Source: Euryodendron excelsum (lineage: Eukaryota; Streptophyta; Magnoliopsida; Ericales; Pentaphylacaceae). From it: a stretch of 64,000 nucleotides of DNA. The stretch spans positions 8,757,001 through 8,821,000 of the forward strand of contig CM065396.1 of assembly GCA_033060915.1 (NCBI GenBank), written 5' to 3'. Each line of letters begins with the position of its first letter. Position 1 is the stretch's first letter. Shown here piece after piece: positions 48,785-61,288 of this stretch. Position numbers and translations under genes: made by a program. Below the pieces are notes generated by a model, which had not been told where the DNA came from, did no database searches, and saw only the letters and a list, made by a program, of their open reading frames with translations.

Positions 48785-49300
48785 GACCGTCTCGAGGAAT
48801 AAACTGTCTCGAGAGAGGGATTGGAAAGGGGTCTTAAAGTCTCTGAGGAGACGCGCTTGGATTGGGACTGTCTCGAGGAATAAACTATCTCGAGAGAGGG
48901 GTTGGAAAGGGGACTTATCGTCTCCGAAAAGACGTGCCTAATTTGGAACCGTCTCAAGGAATAAACGGTCCTGAGAGAGGGATTGGAAAGGGGTCTTACC
49001 GTCTTCGAAAAGACGTGCCTGATTGGAACCGTCTCGAGGAATAAATTGTCTCGAGAGAGGGGTTGGAAAGGGGTCGTACCATCTTCGAGAAGACATGCCT
49101 GGATTGGAACCGTCTCAAGGAATAAACTGTCTCGAGAGAAGGGTTGGAAAGGGGTCTTACCGTCTTCGAAAAGACGTGCCTGGATTGGAACCGTCTTGAG
49201 GAATAAACTGTCTTGAGAATGGGATTGGAAAGGGGTCTTACCGTCTTCGAAAAGACGTGCCTGATTGGAATAGATTTACCGTCTCGAGGAGTCAACTGTC
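48785..49300. repeat. 81-bp tandem array in LTR D
   Basis: Seven units (starts near 48787, 48868, 48950, 49030, 49110, 49192, 49270), the same number as in LTR C. Open frames here on both strands are products of the repeat. Confidence 0.88.
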
Positions 49301-49515
49301 TCAAGAGACGGGTTGGAATCGAAAAGGAAAGGACAATGCCCCTAAGGGCATTTTGGTCATTTAGCCTCTATTTGGGCTTGGCGGGCCCGCAAAGTGATGG
49401 ACAGACGGGATTTAGACTTAGAAAAATGGTTTCGATTGGAATACGCCCACAATGACTTGAAAACAAGTTTGGGCGGAGTGTAGACTGCCGAGCGGTCAAA
49501 AATGGGGTGCTTACA

Positions 49516-49520
49516 TATGG
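49516..49520. other. Target-site duplication, right copy (element C/D)
   Basis: TATGG, identical to 30636-30640. Confidence 0.9.
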
Positions 49521-49769
49521 GGGCAGATTTGAGGGAAACTGGATTTGTAGGCTATCAGCACGGAGGTGTTGATCTGCGAGGAGTGGTGGCAACTCATTGT
49601 GGGGGCATATAAGCACTACCGTATTCTGCATTATGCTTGGCATCAACGAGGACGTTAATTGTTCGAGTGGTGGAGAGTGTCAGGAGTTGGCACTAGTTGT
49701 GACAAGTGTCAGGAATTGACACTGGGCTTTGTCATCATCAAGGACGATGATGGTTGAAGTGGTGGAGAA
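49521..49769 (+). other. Element E internal region, second part
   Basis: Continues from 30640 after the C/D insertion. A short repeat GTGTCAGGAGTTGGCAC / GTGTCAGGAATTGACAC is present. The last bases, GAAGTGGTGGAGAA, are a weak purine-rich tract before the 3' LTR. No gene. Confidence 0.6.
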
Positions 49770-50803
49770 TGTCATAGGTTGTCACCCGTGGCACGTCTGG
49801 GGCCGTGAGAGGCCTTGGTGTGGGGCATGTCTGAGCATGGTTGGCCAGTGGCATGATAGTCTAGTAATTTGTATTTTTCATATTTATTGGATTTATGAAT
49901 TATGACTCATCGAGAGGGCATGATGTTTTTTCCTGCAAGTTTGGAGATGACTTAGAATGCTATTATAAGGGGGGTCCTAGTGTTGACTCTACCACCCCTT
50001 GGTGCTACCGAAAGGGACATCACTTAAGTGAGTCCCCCAAGGGAGTAGGTGAGACTTGGGGGCCAGCCGTGGCACGTGACTGCAGTCTTTATGCTAGTCA
50101 AGGGGCTACATAGGCGGCATTTGTGTCTGATAGGGCAGATGCTAGGCATTGGCGTCGAGGATGGGGTTGTGACATTCACACCCGCTATGCCACACTCGTA
50201 TCGTGGCGGGGTTTATGCTCATGACAGATTGGACCTCGGTGAGCACCCTTGCATATCGTGTGTCTCGTGCGCACTTGCACGTTGGGTTCAAGCTGGTGCA
50301 CACGGCTGCTTGGTTTGGCTAGCATTGGTATTGCATGGCACTATGTTGTGGGCTTATCGGTTGCTATTCAATTATGCCTATTTTTGCGGGCAACAACCTT
50401 GACGCGGGGTGTTAAGAGCTTTAGGGATGGAGGCGTCATGCCTAACGGGTGATGCTTGGCTCACGCACATGTTCGGTTGCACATTGCTATCTTACTTTTG
50501 TTACAAAAGGGACTAGCACTAAGCACATTGCTTGTCATGTGTACGTGCATTTGAGAATGGCATTGCTATCGCCTATAGATTGGGTAAGCCGTATGACTTG
50601 AGCATCGGAGGACGGAGCTTCTCTAGCTGTGCGGGGTATTACGGATGGATCCTAGACGAGCGCATAATCTTATGCCTTGGTGTTTGAGTTTGGCAGGACC
50701 ATTGCTTGGTGCATTGTCGTCTCATGGGTTATTTCTGCTGCGTATGATCATGGCGGGTCGCATTACTGTTACCGTGTGGTGCTCGGCCTGCCAACTCGTA
50801 ACA
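49770..50803 (+). mobile_element. Element E 3' LTR (1.03 kb)
   Basis: Starts TGTCATAGGTTGTCACC and ends CTCGTAACA; homologous to 28142-29169 with many substitutions, so the insertion is old. Followed by GTACG (50804-50808), the partner of GTATG at 28137-28141. Confidence 0.85.
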
Positions 50804-50808
50804 GTACG

Positions 50809-50946
50809 AATCGACGCTCTACGGCTGAAATAATTTTTAATAGACCTGAACATAGACAACCAATCTATCTCCAAAAGTCATAAACAAACTGGCGATCATC
50901 AATGCTGGAAACACAATCCCGGCAAACTAGGTCCAAATATACTCTA
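50809..50946 (-). pseudogene. Chromovirus-like protease end (remnant F, second part)
   Basis: The minus-strand frames read VCRDC..SIDDRQFVYDF and, after a shift, IDWLSMFRSIKNYFSRRASI. These match the segment of chromovirus polyproteins where GMDWLS followed by a basic run ends the aspartic protease region, just upstream of RT. With element E and one target copy removed, this joins in the right order and strand to the RT fragment at 27736-28136. Degraded by a stop and a frameshift. The upstream part is cut by LTR H at 50947. Confidence 0.6.
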
Positions 50947-53900
50947 TGTCGCGCCCAGATTATTCGCACTCGAGGAATACTCACCCAAGCGAGAAAAATG
51001 TTGTACTCTCTCGTTAGAACTCACCTTCCTAGAAGAATGAGTGCGACTAGGTTTGAATTTAAAAACTGGTTTGAACAAAGGGCTTTTGAAAAAGATTCGG
51101 AGTCGCTACCTAACTTGAATAAGGTGAGTTAGGTCACCTAAAAACTAAGAATAATCCGAAGACTACACTTAGGGTTTTTGAAAAATAATTTTGGAAAACA
51201 TCCTCAAGAGAGGGTTTTTTTTAGGAAAACGGGTTGTTTGGCAACCTTTGAAAAACATTTAGCCATTTTTTAGAAAAAATAACTTCTTTTGGTCTTTGAA
51301 AACAGTGATTCTAGGTTCGGAGGTTGGTTATGTGTAGGGAAGACGCACAAAGGTATCACCCTACCCCGCCCTTTCGGTACCTGCATGTCAATCTACCATA
51401 GATTCACCTATGAGAGTCTTTAATTAACTAATGTTCAATCCTATTCACTTTAGAAAAACAATGTTTAAAAGGAAACTAACATGATGCATGATATGCAAGT
51501 GCAAGGAAAGAGAATGGAAAAATAAATTTGAAAAGAGATTGATTTGATTTGAAAATAGATTTAAAGGGATGGAATTGAAATTGGAAAGTTTAAAAATTGA
51601 AAGTAGAAATTTGAAAATAGAAATTTTGAAATTGGAATTTTGAAAGTAGATTGGAATTTGGGATTTGAAAATATGGAGATCGCACCCATGAGGGTGGAAT
51701 TGAAAGTTTGAAAAGTGTTGTGACCGCACCTATGAAGGTTGGCTACGTATCCCTTTGGGGGAATCAGGTCGGTCGTAGTTCGGACAAGAGTCCGATTGAA
51801 AAGAGATTGATTTGAAGAGAGAGATTGGATTGGAAGAAAGAGATTGAATTGAAAATTAGATTTGATTTGAGATTAGAAGAGGAGATTGGAAATTGAAATT
51901 GAGAATATTGGACTTGCTTTGGAAAGATAGATTTTGGAAAGACTTGGTTTTAGGAAACCTAGACTTAGGAAAGAGAAGAGACTTAGGAAATATTTGACTT
52001 GACTTGGAACGTTTAGGAGATTAGAAAAGGTTGGATTTAGGAAATGTTTAAATTAGGGAAGTTGCAAATTAGGAAAGTGTCATTTTAGGAAAGTTTCGAA
52101 TTAGGAAAGTTGTAGGTTTAGGAAAGTTTCGAATTAGGAAAGTTTTAGGTTTAGGAAAGTTTTTACTTTAGGAAAGTTTTGAAATAGGAAAGTATTGAAT
52201 TTAGAAATGTTTTGAATTAGGAAAAGTTTAGTTTAAGAAAAGCTTAGAATTTAGAAAGTTTCAAGTTAAGAAACTTTTGAATTTTGGAATGTTTTGAAAA
52301 AGGGAAGTTTCGAATTTGGAAAGTTTTGAAAACAAGAAAGTTTTGAAAATAAGAAAGCTTTGAGAACAAGGAAGTTTTGAAATTGGAAAGAGTTGAAGTT
52401 TTAGGAAAGTTTAGAATTTAGAAAGATTTGGGTTTAGAAAGATTTAACTCAAGAAAGTTTTAAATTTAGGAAGCTTAGAATTTTAGAAAGATTTGAAATT
52501 TAGAAAGTTTAGGATTTAGAAAGTTTTAGAGTTGGAGTTTTAGAAAATCTTGAAATTAGGAAATGTTTGAGTTTAGGAAAGGTTTGAAAACTTAGGTTTA
52601 AGAAGTTAAGATTTGAAAGGAGGGTAAAATTAGGAAAGGGTTGAATTAGGAAAGATTTTTGGAAACTTAAGATTTAGGAAAGTGGAGGATTAGGAAGGAT
52701 TTGAATTAGGAAAGATTTGGATTTGGAAGGGATTGGATTTGGTTTCTAAAATAAAAGATTTGATTTTGTTTCAAAAAACGGAGGACGGGATCTAGTTTCC
52801 TAAACGGGGAGATTTGATTCCGTTTCCTAAAGGGAAGGTAGAATTTGGCAAGGATTTGAAATAGGAGATTCTAGACACCCTAGTTTTGAAAAATGTAGAG
52901 TTTTAACGTAGAAAATAGGTTTTGGAAACAAGTATAGTTTGGATGTGAAAACAAGAGGTTTTAGAAACCTAGGTTTGGGGCAAAGTTTGAAAACCATGTT
53001 TTTGGGAAGAAAATAAGGGTTTCCTAATTGTGGGTTCTAGGGCTTGACTTGAGCTCTAAGGAAAGAGTTTTTGGAAAGCGCGTTTTTGGAAATGAAGGCT
53101 TTCTAAAAGGGAAATCCTAGGGAGGGGTTTTTGGAAAGTGAATTTGAAGAGGGAGTTTTTGGAAAAAGATTTTTGGAAAGAGGGAGTTTTTGGAAAGTGT
53201 GTTTTTGGAAACATAGGTTTTGGGAGGAAAAATCCTAGAGGGGAGTTTCTAGAAGGAAATTTTTTGGAAAGAGAGTTTTTTAGAAAGATTTTTGGAAGGA
53301 GATTGTTGGAGAGAGTTTTGTAGGAAAGTGAATTTAGGAAGTGAATTTTAGAAAGTGAATTTTGAGGAGAGGATTTTGGAAATGAGTTGAAAAAGAGAGT
53401 TTTGAAAAATAGATTTTGGAAGAGAGTTTTTGAAAACAATTTTGGAGAGGAGAGTTTTAGGAAAGTATGTTGAAAAAGAGATTTTTAGGAAGAGATTTTT
53501 GAAGAGAGAGTTTTTTGGAAAGTATGAAGACGTCTCACTTTCCCAAAGCGATTCTAACCATAAGAGGGCTAGAACCACTTTAAGAAAGTGGTTTTGGAAA
53601 ACAATAAGATTTGAAAATATAGACCAAAAGGGTCACTTTTAATGTAACACTTTCCTAAAGTAACCTTAGCATGGAAAGGCTAGAATCACCCTAGAATTGT
53701 GGTTTTGAAAACAAGTTTTTGAAAAAGAGATTTTGATGCAATTTTGAAAACAAGTTTGAAAACGATTTTGAAAACGAGTTTGAAAACGAATTTTGGAAAA
53801 TGCAAGACTATGATATGCACAATGCAATTTGGGGTCGTGAACATACAAGGCTAAGGCTTCACCACATAATCAAGGAGGCCGGACCCAAGTGGTCTTTGGT

Positions 53901-54405
53901 TAGATTAGAAGAAAGCCCCCGACACGGTGACTCTCCAATAGCCCAATCTTACACATGAACCGGGAATCCCCTTGTTTCAAGCATGCAAAGAAAGGGGGGG
54001 AAAGAAATGGGGGACTAAAATAGAGAAAACCCAAGTGGGTTAGGAGAGAGATGAGAGAGGGGGAAGTGCGGAAATTTAAATAGGGAGCATATCGTATGTC
54101 TGGTTTATTTTGCTCGTCGTGCAGTCTTCGGTCTTCAGTCTTCGTCCTGATCTTCGTCTTCAATCTTCAAGAGTTGTCTTCAAGCTTTAGATGGCAGCTC
54201 TTCAAGTATTTGAGGGAGGGTTGAAGGCTAGTGTATGAGTGTATGGGGGAGTGTAAAAGTGTATAGGAGGCTAGGGTTTGTGTAGGGTGGCTAGGGTTTG
54301 GAGAACCTAAGGAAACTAGGGTTTTGGAAGTGCTCGAGCTCTGTATATCAAAATATATGATTTTTAGGTTAAGTTTGCAGACCCTTTTCACTTTGAATGA
54401 GGCTC

Positions 54406-54416
54406 TGTATTTATAG
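54406..54416 (-). promoter_or_regulatory. LTR TATA box (LTR H)
   Basis: CTATAAATACA on the minus strand at the family position. Confidence 0.6.
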
Positions 54417-55369
54417 AGGTTGGACAAACCTGACGCCTATTGCAGTGGCGCCAGGCCAATTCTTGGCTTGGCGCGACTACTAGTGGCGCCAGCCAGTTAG
54501 AAAACTTTATAAGTCGGCAAGCAACGTATCTTTGACTAGATTTGGGCGCCTGTACTAGTGACTACCATGCAACTTTTAGCCTGGTTTCACTAGGAGTGAC
54601 TCCGGAAAGTCTGGGAATGATTTGGAGGAGCCGAGAATGACCCTGAAGGCCAGAAAGGAGCAAGAACACTTAAAATAGTGTCCTGGAGGTATTTGACTTG
54701 AAAAGTGAGGATAAGATGTGTCGGAAAGGTTAACCGGGCCTTTAGGGCCAAAACGGTCAATCGGACCGAGAAGCTACAGGGGCGAACTCGGACTGTCCCG
54801 GAAGAAGACTTGGGATCTGGAAACATTATTTAGAATATTCGCAGAGGTTGTCGGTTTGATTTCCAGAGTCGACGTGGTCGGAAAAGGAGACCGGCCCACC
54901 AAGGGCAAAACGGTCATTTTGTACCGAGTTGGCCGAAACTGACTCGGAATGATCTGGAAAGGTTAAAGGAGGTTGAGAATACTATAAAAAGTAGTCTCAG
55001 GAGGTTACCGGTTTGATACCCAAAGCCGGTGTGGTCGAAGAAGGAGACCGGCCCTCTAGGGGTAAAACGGTCATTTTGTACTGGGTTGGCCGGAATTGAC
55101 TCGGAATGATCTGGAAAGGTAAAGGAAGGTTGAGAATACTATAAAAAGTATTCTCGGGACATTACCGGTTTGATACCCAGACCCGGTGTGGTTCCCGGGG
55201 CATTCGGATGCCTAGGGGCAAAATGGTCATCTTGACCGGAAAGTCTCGGAAAAGGTCCAAAGAACAGTTTGGTCATTTTTCACCAAAGTGGGCTAACAGA
55301 CAGTGGTGTTGACCTGGGTTTTGAGTGTTTCCGCCACTCTAACGGCTTTGTGAGTAGTTTTGCTACTTG

Positions 55370-55955
55370 GACCGTCTCGAGGAATAAACTATCTCGAGAG
55401 AGGGACTGGAAAGGGGACTTACCGTCTCCGAAGAGACGGGCCTAGATTAAAACCATCTCGAGGAATAAACTATCCCGAGAGTGGGATTGGAAAGGGGACT
55501 TATCGTCTTTGAAAAGGTGTGCCTGGATTGGAACCGTCTCGAGGAATAAACTGTCTCGAAAGTGGGATTGGAAAGGGGTCTTACCATCTCCGAAGAGACG
55601 TGCTTGGATTGGAACCGTCTCGAGGAATAAACTGTCTCGAGAGTGGGATTGGAAATGGGTCTTACCGTCTCCGAAGAGACGTGCCTGGATTGGAACTGTC
55701 TCGAGGAATAAACTATCTCGAGAGTGGGATTGGAAAGGGGTCTTACCGTCTCGAGGAATAAACTGTCTCAAGAGTGGGATTGGAAAGGGGTCTTACCGTC
55801 TTCGAAGAGACGGGCCTGGATTGGAACTGTCTCGAGGAAAAAACTGTGTCAAGAGCGGGATTGGAAAGGGGTCTTACCGTCTCCGAAGAAACGTGCCTAG
55901 ATTGGAACCGTCTCGAGGAATAAACTGTCTCGAGAGTGGGATTGGAATCGAAAAC
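55370..55955. repeat. 81-bp tandem array in LTR H
   Basis: Eight units, one internally shortened. Accounts for the 188-codon plus-strand frame at 55509-56075. Confidence 0.88.
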
Positions 55956-56135
55956 GAAAGGACAATGCCCCTAAGGGCATTTTGCCTCTATTTGGGCCTG
56001 ACAGGCCTGCGAAGCGATGGAAAGACGAAATTTGGACCTAGAGAATTGGTTTCGATTGGAATATGCCCACAATGACTTGAAAACAAGTCTGGACGGAGTG
56101 TAGACTGCCGAGCGGTCAAAAATGGGGTGCTTACA

Positions 56136-56153
56136 ACTACCCCTCTTTTTCTG
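56136..56153 (-). other. Element H polypurine tract
   Basis: CAGAAAAAGAGGGGTAGT on the minus strand next to the 3' LTR. Confidence 0.75.
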
Positions 56154-56587
56154 TCTTTGCTTGTCAATGATAGAAAACAATAAAAGTAAGTGTCCCATGT
56201 TGACCGCGAGGCAGTCGGAGGGATGGACATTGAAAATCTTTCGATAACGAGGGTCGAAAATGGATAATGGGCCAAAAAGGCCTTCAAAAATGAGTTTTGG
56301 TGAGAAAAAGGGCAAAACTGCCCAGAATTTATAACTGGCGCCACTACTTTGGCAAAACAGAACTGGCGCCTCTGCTAATGGCGCCAGGCTTAAAGTTAAA
56401 ACCAGAAAATTTCTGGTTTGAACAGCTGCGACACTTTGGGGGGTTTTTGCAAATTCGTGAGGCATTGCGAGGAATCCATCTTGGAGATTGAAGGAGCACT
56501 CTTTGGGGACCACGGGTGATTGCCGGAAGGAGTCCACGTTGTCGGAAAAGTCGCCGGAAGAGAAGATTTCGCCGGAGAACTTTCAAA

Positions 56588-57481
56588 AGGTGAGTTTTCC
56601 AAATTTTGTTGATTTTGATGTGTAGAACTTCGTTTGAAACATGTGAATAGTGGAAATTAATGTTTTGATATGTTTTGAACACTTGGCGATGTTGTTTTTG
56701 CATTTTGGTGGTTGTTTGATTGAATTTGAGTGATTATATGCAAATATGTGAAAGGAGGTTTTCTGCAGGAATAGGAAATTTGTTCCTATAGGCATGGGTA
56801 TTGGGTTTTTTGGCTATGTTTTTGTGCAATGTGCCTTAGAAAAATGTATTTAACAACCGTATGAAGTTTCGTGATTTTTTGAAAACTCGGTGAATTTTTG
56901 ATTTTTTGAAAAATAGAAAAATATTTAGAAAATTAGAAAAAATTAGAAAATTCAAGAAATTGATGAAATTTTTAAAGTTGGAAATTTGGAAAAAGATTGG
57001 AATATTTTTGAAAACATTTGAGGTGATTTTGAAAAATTTCAGAAGATGTTTGAAAGCCATTGATTTATTTGAAAAATAAAACATGTGTTTTAAAAATTTT
57101 GAAAAATTGAAAAGTGTGCACGGGTGCCATTGTCATATGATTGTGGCGTTGGAAGGTGCATATTTCATATTTTGTGTTGATGTCATGGGCGTTGTAGGGG
57201 CCACTTTTAAACGGGACTCTGCTGAAATTTTTAGAAATTATGGAAAGAGTTGGTTAAAGTTTTAGAAATAAGATCTTTTTGAAGGAAAAAATGCAGAGAA
57301 CCCTTGAAACTTGGTTTAAAGTTGGAAAATCAAGATGTGCATGTAGGAAATTTGTTTTGACTTATCATTCGAAGTTTTTTTTTTATTTGTTTTGTTTGTG
57401 CTAGTTGTTTATTTTATTTTACTGTTATTTAAATTGCATAGATGGTATATTAACATCACTTACCTTGGCTTACCTTTTCAG
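56588..57481 (+). other. Intron in the 5' UTR of the H antisense PMD gene
   Basis: Donor CAAAAG|GTGAGTTTTCC and acceptor TACCTTTTCAG|GATGGC, about 890 bp (donor position good to a few bases), homologous to 36173-37050. Exon 1 lies at about 56390-56587. No gene inside. Confidence 0.55.
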
Positions 57482-59312
57482 GATGGCAGATGTAGGTGAT
57501 GACGGTTCCGAGAGGAGACGCCACTCGGGGAAGGCGGCCCGGACCGATTCTGCTGGCGATTCTAGTTGATCTAGAGGTAGTCGACGATCTACCGGACGAT
57601 CTTCATCCAACCAGAGCGGGCAGGGGAGTAGACTACCTATCGACCCTTTTCCTCCGGTTGAGCAGGCTTTTGCCGAGGAGATTGATGCCGAGGAGGAGGT
57701 ATTGAGCCCTGGGGATCAGGTGACTGGCTATGGGAGAGCTTCTTCCAGGCAGAGGCAGCCGGATGCCGACTTGGGAAATCTGTAGATACCGAATGTCCCA
57801 CCACTAGGGGATCTTGCCTATCACCCCAGCGTGTATTCTAGACAGCACTTGCCACCTCCGCGAGTACATACAGCTTTCAGAGGGGCTGTTCATCAGGTGT
57901 TTGTGACTATGCAGTGGGCTGCCCCATCATATCGTGCCTTCTTGGCGGAGATCGGATTCAGCGCTTTTATGGGATTACAGGCTAACCGCCTGAACCGGCA
58001 TTTGGTACTGGCACTTGTTGAGAGGTGGTTCGGGGAGACTGGGACCTTTCATTTTGTCGGCTTCGAGTTAGGTCCTACTCCTTTAGATTGGGCGATTATT
58101 ACAGGGCTCTCCTTTGTCGGCTGACGGATCAGCCTGCACCCAGTCAGCAGGGACGAGGCCTGTTTGTTGTTGGACTTGCCTCATCCTGAGAGTTCTGCGT
58201 TCCCGGTCTCTTGGATTAGTCAAGATGAGCCATCGCCTGCTAGGCAGGACAGCATGAGACGGCGACTTGTGTTGTATATCATCTTTAGCTGCTTCTGCAA
58301 CAACAACAAGTCACTCGTGCCGTGCCGTCTGGTGAGTATAGTAGCCGATCTGGGAGCTTTGTCAGAGTTGGACTGGGGGTCCTTTTCTTTTGGCTGCTTT
58401 CTTCGATCGATGCGGGTTCGGACTTCTTCTCGTTGGGGCAATATGACTAGCTTTTGGCCCTTCCTTGTTTGGTGGAGTTACGAGTACCTGCCAGTGCGTC
58501 GCCCTGCAATTATTGAGGATGACCTCTATCCTCGTGCTTTGAGGTGGGCTCGTGACCGGGTAGCCCAGCGATCGGAGATTACTGACTTTGTGACGCTCCG
58601 GGCTAACCTGGAGTTGATTGAGGCGAGGGATGTGACCTGGCAGCCCTTCATTGGATCAGTCCATTACGAGACAGTCCGGTACCTTGTCCCGTTGTCCTTG
58701 TCGAGAGCTGCTTTTCTCAGTGTTGACACATGGGAGTCCTACCTTGGAGAGCGGCACTGGAAGCAGTTTCACGAGGAGTTTCGATTAGCAGGGGCTCCGC
58801 CAGAGTATATGTTTGGAGCCCTGGTGGCTGGAGTGCCCATCCCCTACCAGGAGCGCCAGCTAGATGCCGAGTTCTTGCTTCCTCTGGATACGGATTATGC
58901 TGCGCACTTTGAGGCTCATTCGGTTGGTGCCTTCACCCGATTTGAGGTAGTTTGGCGGGTACAGTGTTAGCCAGGAGGTGGTTGACTTGTGGCGCCGTGC
59001 TGGAGGATATGTGCCCCAGGCCGAGTTTACTGCTGTGAGAGACCAGAGAGACCAGTACCAGATGGAGCGGGATCAGTACCAGGCCGAGGTAGCTTCCCTG
59101 ACGGCTCGGTTATCTCAGACGGGCGGTGGGGGGGGGGGGTATGTTATTCTTTCTTTGCTTCTTCTTGCTTGCTGTTGCTTAATTCCTTTTGTATGCAGCT
59201 GATTTCAGTTCTATCTTCCCTGCAGGATGGTGGTGCTTCGAGTAGTTATCCACTTCCTCCGATGCTAGGCTTCGGGGATTTTGATCCAGATGACATTGAC
59301 TTCGACCTGTGA
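57482..59312 (+). pseudogene. Antisense plant-mobile-domain (PMD) gene of element H, broken
   Basis: Same structure as 37051-38898. ATG at 57483; N-terminus MADVGDDGSERRRHSG; PMD from about 57905 with FMGLQANRLNRHLVLALVER, WFGETGTFHF, GPTPLDWAIITGLSF, SELDWGSFSFGCFL and SFWPFLVWWSYEYLPVRR. A tail AVRDQRDQYQMERDQYQ follows. A second intron with an intact donor (GTATGTTATTC at 59139) and acceptor CCCTGCAG (59225) precedes exon 3, 59226-59312, ending GFGDFDPDDIDFDL. Broken by TGA at about 57567 (CGA in C/D), TAG at about 57783, TGA at about 58122 and an indel near 58950. A run of G at the donor varies in length between copies, so the splice phase is uncertain. Antisense to the element. Confidence 0.8.
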
Positions 59313-61288
59313 GAGATGCCCCTTGTAGAGATTCTGATCCTCTTTTGCCCCTTGTTCCTGAGATGTATTGATGTTAGACAGTTTTATTTTATATAGTTTT
59401 GTATAAGGATGGATGTTTATGGTACTTAGATGCACGGGTAGACAGACACATTCATGATCTTTACAGCTAGGTATATGATCAGATGCATGTGATGTATGAT
59501 GATGTTAAATATTTATTCCATGAGTTGTTGTTGGTGACTTTAGGGAGTTATATCCCATGTGTGCAAAGCTTATGCTGATTTTTTTTTTTTTTTTAAAACA
59601 TATGTACAGGTTAAAAATATGTTAATGGAATGACACAGGGTTCTGTTAGACTTGTAGTCCTGGGAATGGTAACTCCCTCCTCTTCAGGGATTTAGCCTCT
59701 CCTTTGGCTCAACCCTATCTTGATTGGATGATAGCACTTCGAACCTTTCTCAACCTCTTGACCGCCTCCCACTTTCTATCTTAAGGTTAGTGTATAGGGT
59801 TACTAGGCTGAGACTCTCAACTCTTGGGGTTTTAGCAACAACTTACCTGACCTTTGGCAGAGTGATAAGTGGCCAATCATTTCAATCCGAGAAGACTTTG
59901 TTTAGGAACGTAATGTAGGCTAGGTTATGGGGTTTTAGAAACAACGGGATATGCAGGCTCAAATTTGATGTTGTTTTCAATAGGGTTTAAATCCATACCA
60001 TCCTTAACTACCTTTCAGTAGGATTAGCATCCCTTTTTTTAGCTTTGGTAGCGTATCTAGCTCATTTAGATCAAGCAATCTGTTTTCAATCAGAGTAGAC
60101 TTTAGTAGGGTTGAAATGTAGGCCATGGTTTTGGGGTTTTGCAAGAAAAGGGTAGAGGCTCGATCCTATTCGTTTCTACTTGGTTTCTTTGTAACCTAGG
60201 ATCTCCTGTGAACTTCCTTCTTGCTTTTTTTTTTTTTTTACATGACTTTTTAGGGTGAAAATGACCTTGTTCTTTCACCCCTTCTATATATTTCTTGAGA
60301 TAAACATGACTTTCTTCTCATTTGATCTTCTCATTATGCTTTTGAAGATGACCCAATCATGGCTCCTTTAGGCCTTTCACTAAAGGAATTTTTTTTTTTT
60401 TTTGGCCTCTTGCCCCTTGGCAACTCCTTTCCTTTGCTTGTTCTTTCTATTTCTTTTCTGTTCTTTTATGAAACAAAACAATTCTTTAACCCTTTCCCCT
60501 TAAACCTTTTCCTTGGTAGTTCAATATACCCAATGTGGGCGGTGATCCCTAGGTTGGGGTTTTGTTAAGAAAGGATAGGTAGCTCAACGGGTTTGGCAAG
60601 GGGTTGCTTTTTACTGTATGGGAAATGAAATGAGGGCCTCTCTTCACTTTGAATTAGATTGCTTGATCCATAGAGCTTTCATTGCTGCCTTAGCACAGCA
60701 GGGGTGGATACCATTCCTAAAGTTCTCAACTATTGTCTGCCCTAGTGTGGGGAGGACAGTCTTGGATCAGGGTTAATAAAGAAAATTTTCGTTTGTTGCA
60801 AGGCTCTAGGGGTTAAGCAAAGGGAATATGAGCACATTTAGTTATTTATTCAGTTATTTATTCTTTATATGTGGGGGAATGAAAGATGGCTCCTTTTCCT
60901 CTTGATAAACTGGCCACACATCGCTTAGCCTCAGAGTCTTGCAAGTGTTGTCTTTGGGTAGTATCCTCACTCATCCTTATTCCCTCTCTCTGTGGAAGGC
61001 TGATCATTTGGCGAGTGGTTAACTCATGCTATTATCCCTTCAAGTTGGATCATTCCATAAGATAAACCACGCCCCTTACGTAGAAAGTAGTCACTATTCC
61101 CAGGAGACAAGACAACAATAATGGAATAAAAGATTGTCATTTGATTACTATTATTATGTTTACGGAAAGCATCAAGTTCTTAAGCAATAAGAAAATGCAA
61201 ACATTAATTTAAAGATAAAAAGTGAAGAGATAGAAAGAAAGTGGGTGAAAACACCCCTCTCTTGTACGCTTGTGCAAAGAACCCCTTT
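59313..61288 (-). repeat. Element H degenerate repeats between gag and the antisense gene
   Basis: Collinear with 38899-40827 and with the same diverged units (TTTAGGAACGTAATGTAGGC near 59895; CCCAATGTGGGCGGTGATCCC near 60530; CCCTAGTGTGGGGAGGACAG near 60741). Several poly-T runs. No pol domain or other gene. Confidence 0.55.

Larger units (their letters stand above)
30641..49515 (-). mobile_element. Complete non-autonomous Tat/Ogre-like LTR retrotransposon C/D (18.9 kb)
   Basis: Minus-strand element with both LTRs (5' 49515-44400, 3' 35783-30641), PBS, PPT and a perfect target duplication TATGG, inserted into element E. Order along the element: leader, broken gag, degenerate repeats, then an antisense plant-mobile-domain gene, then PPT. 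No protease, RT, RNase H or integrase is seen between gag and the 3' LTR, so it needed a helper. The long LTRs, PBS, repeats before the 3' LTR and an extra ORF fit the Tat/Ogre group; assignment is from these traits, not from an RT tree. Confidence 0.88.
44400..49515 (-). mobile_element. Element C/D 5' LTR (LTR D, 5.1 kb)
   Basis: Partner of LTR C, highly similar throughout but with scattered substitutions and small indels. Contains seven 81-bp units (49300-48785), about 175-bp units (48560-47960), a shortened GGCGCC hairpin (47850-47815), TATA box (47780-47790, CTATAAATACC) and low-complexity leader (46990-44930). Its end is TGTTACGCC in plus-strand text where C has TGTCGCGCC. Confidence 0.9.
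50947..56135 (-). mobile_element. Element H 3' LTR (5.2 kb)
   Basis: Plus-strand text TGTCGCGCCC...GGTGCTTACA followed by an inverted PPT, so it is the 3' LTR of a minus-strand element whose internal region runs right. Contains eight 81-bp-type units (55370-55955, one shortened to about 51 bp near 55747), about 175-bp units (54600-55220), a GGCGCC hairpin (54440-54495), TATA box (54406-54416) and low-complexity leader (51530-53640). CTCTA before it would be the target duplication; its partner is outside the window. Confidence 0.88.
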
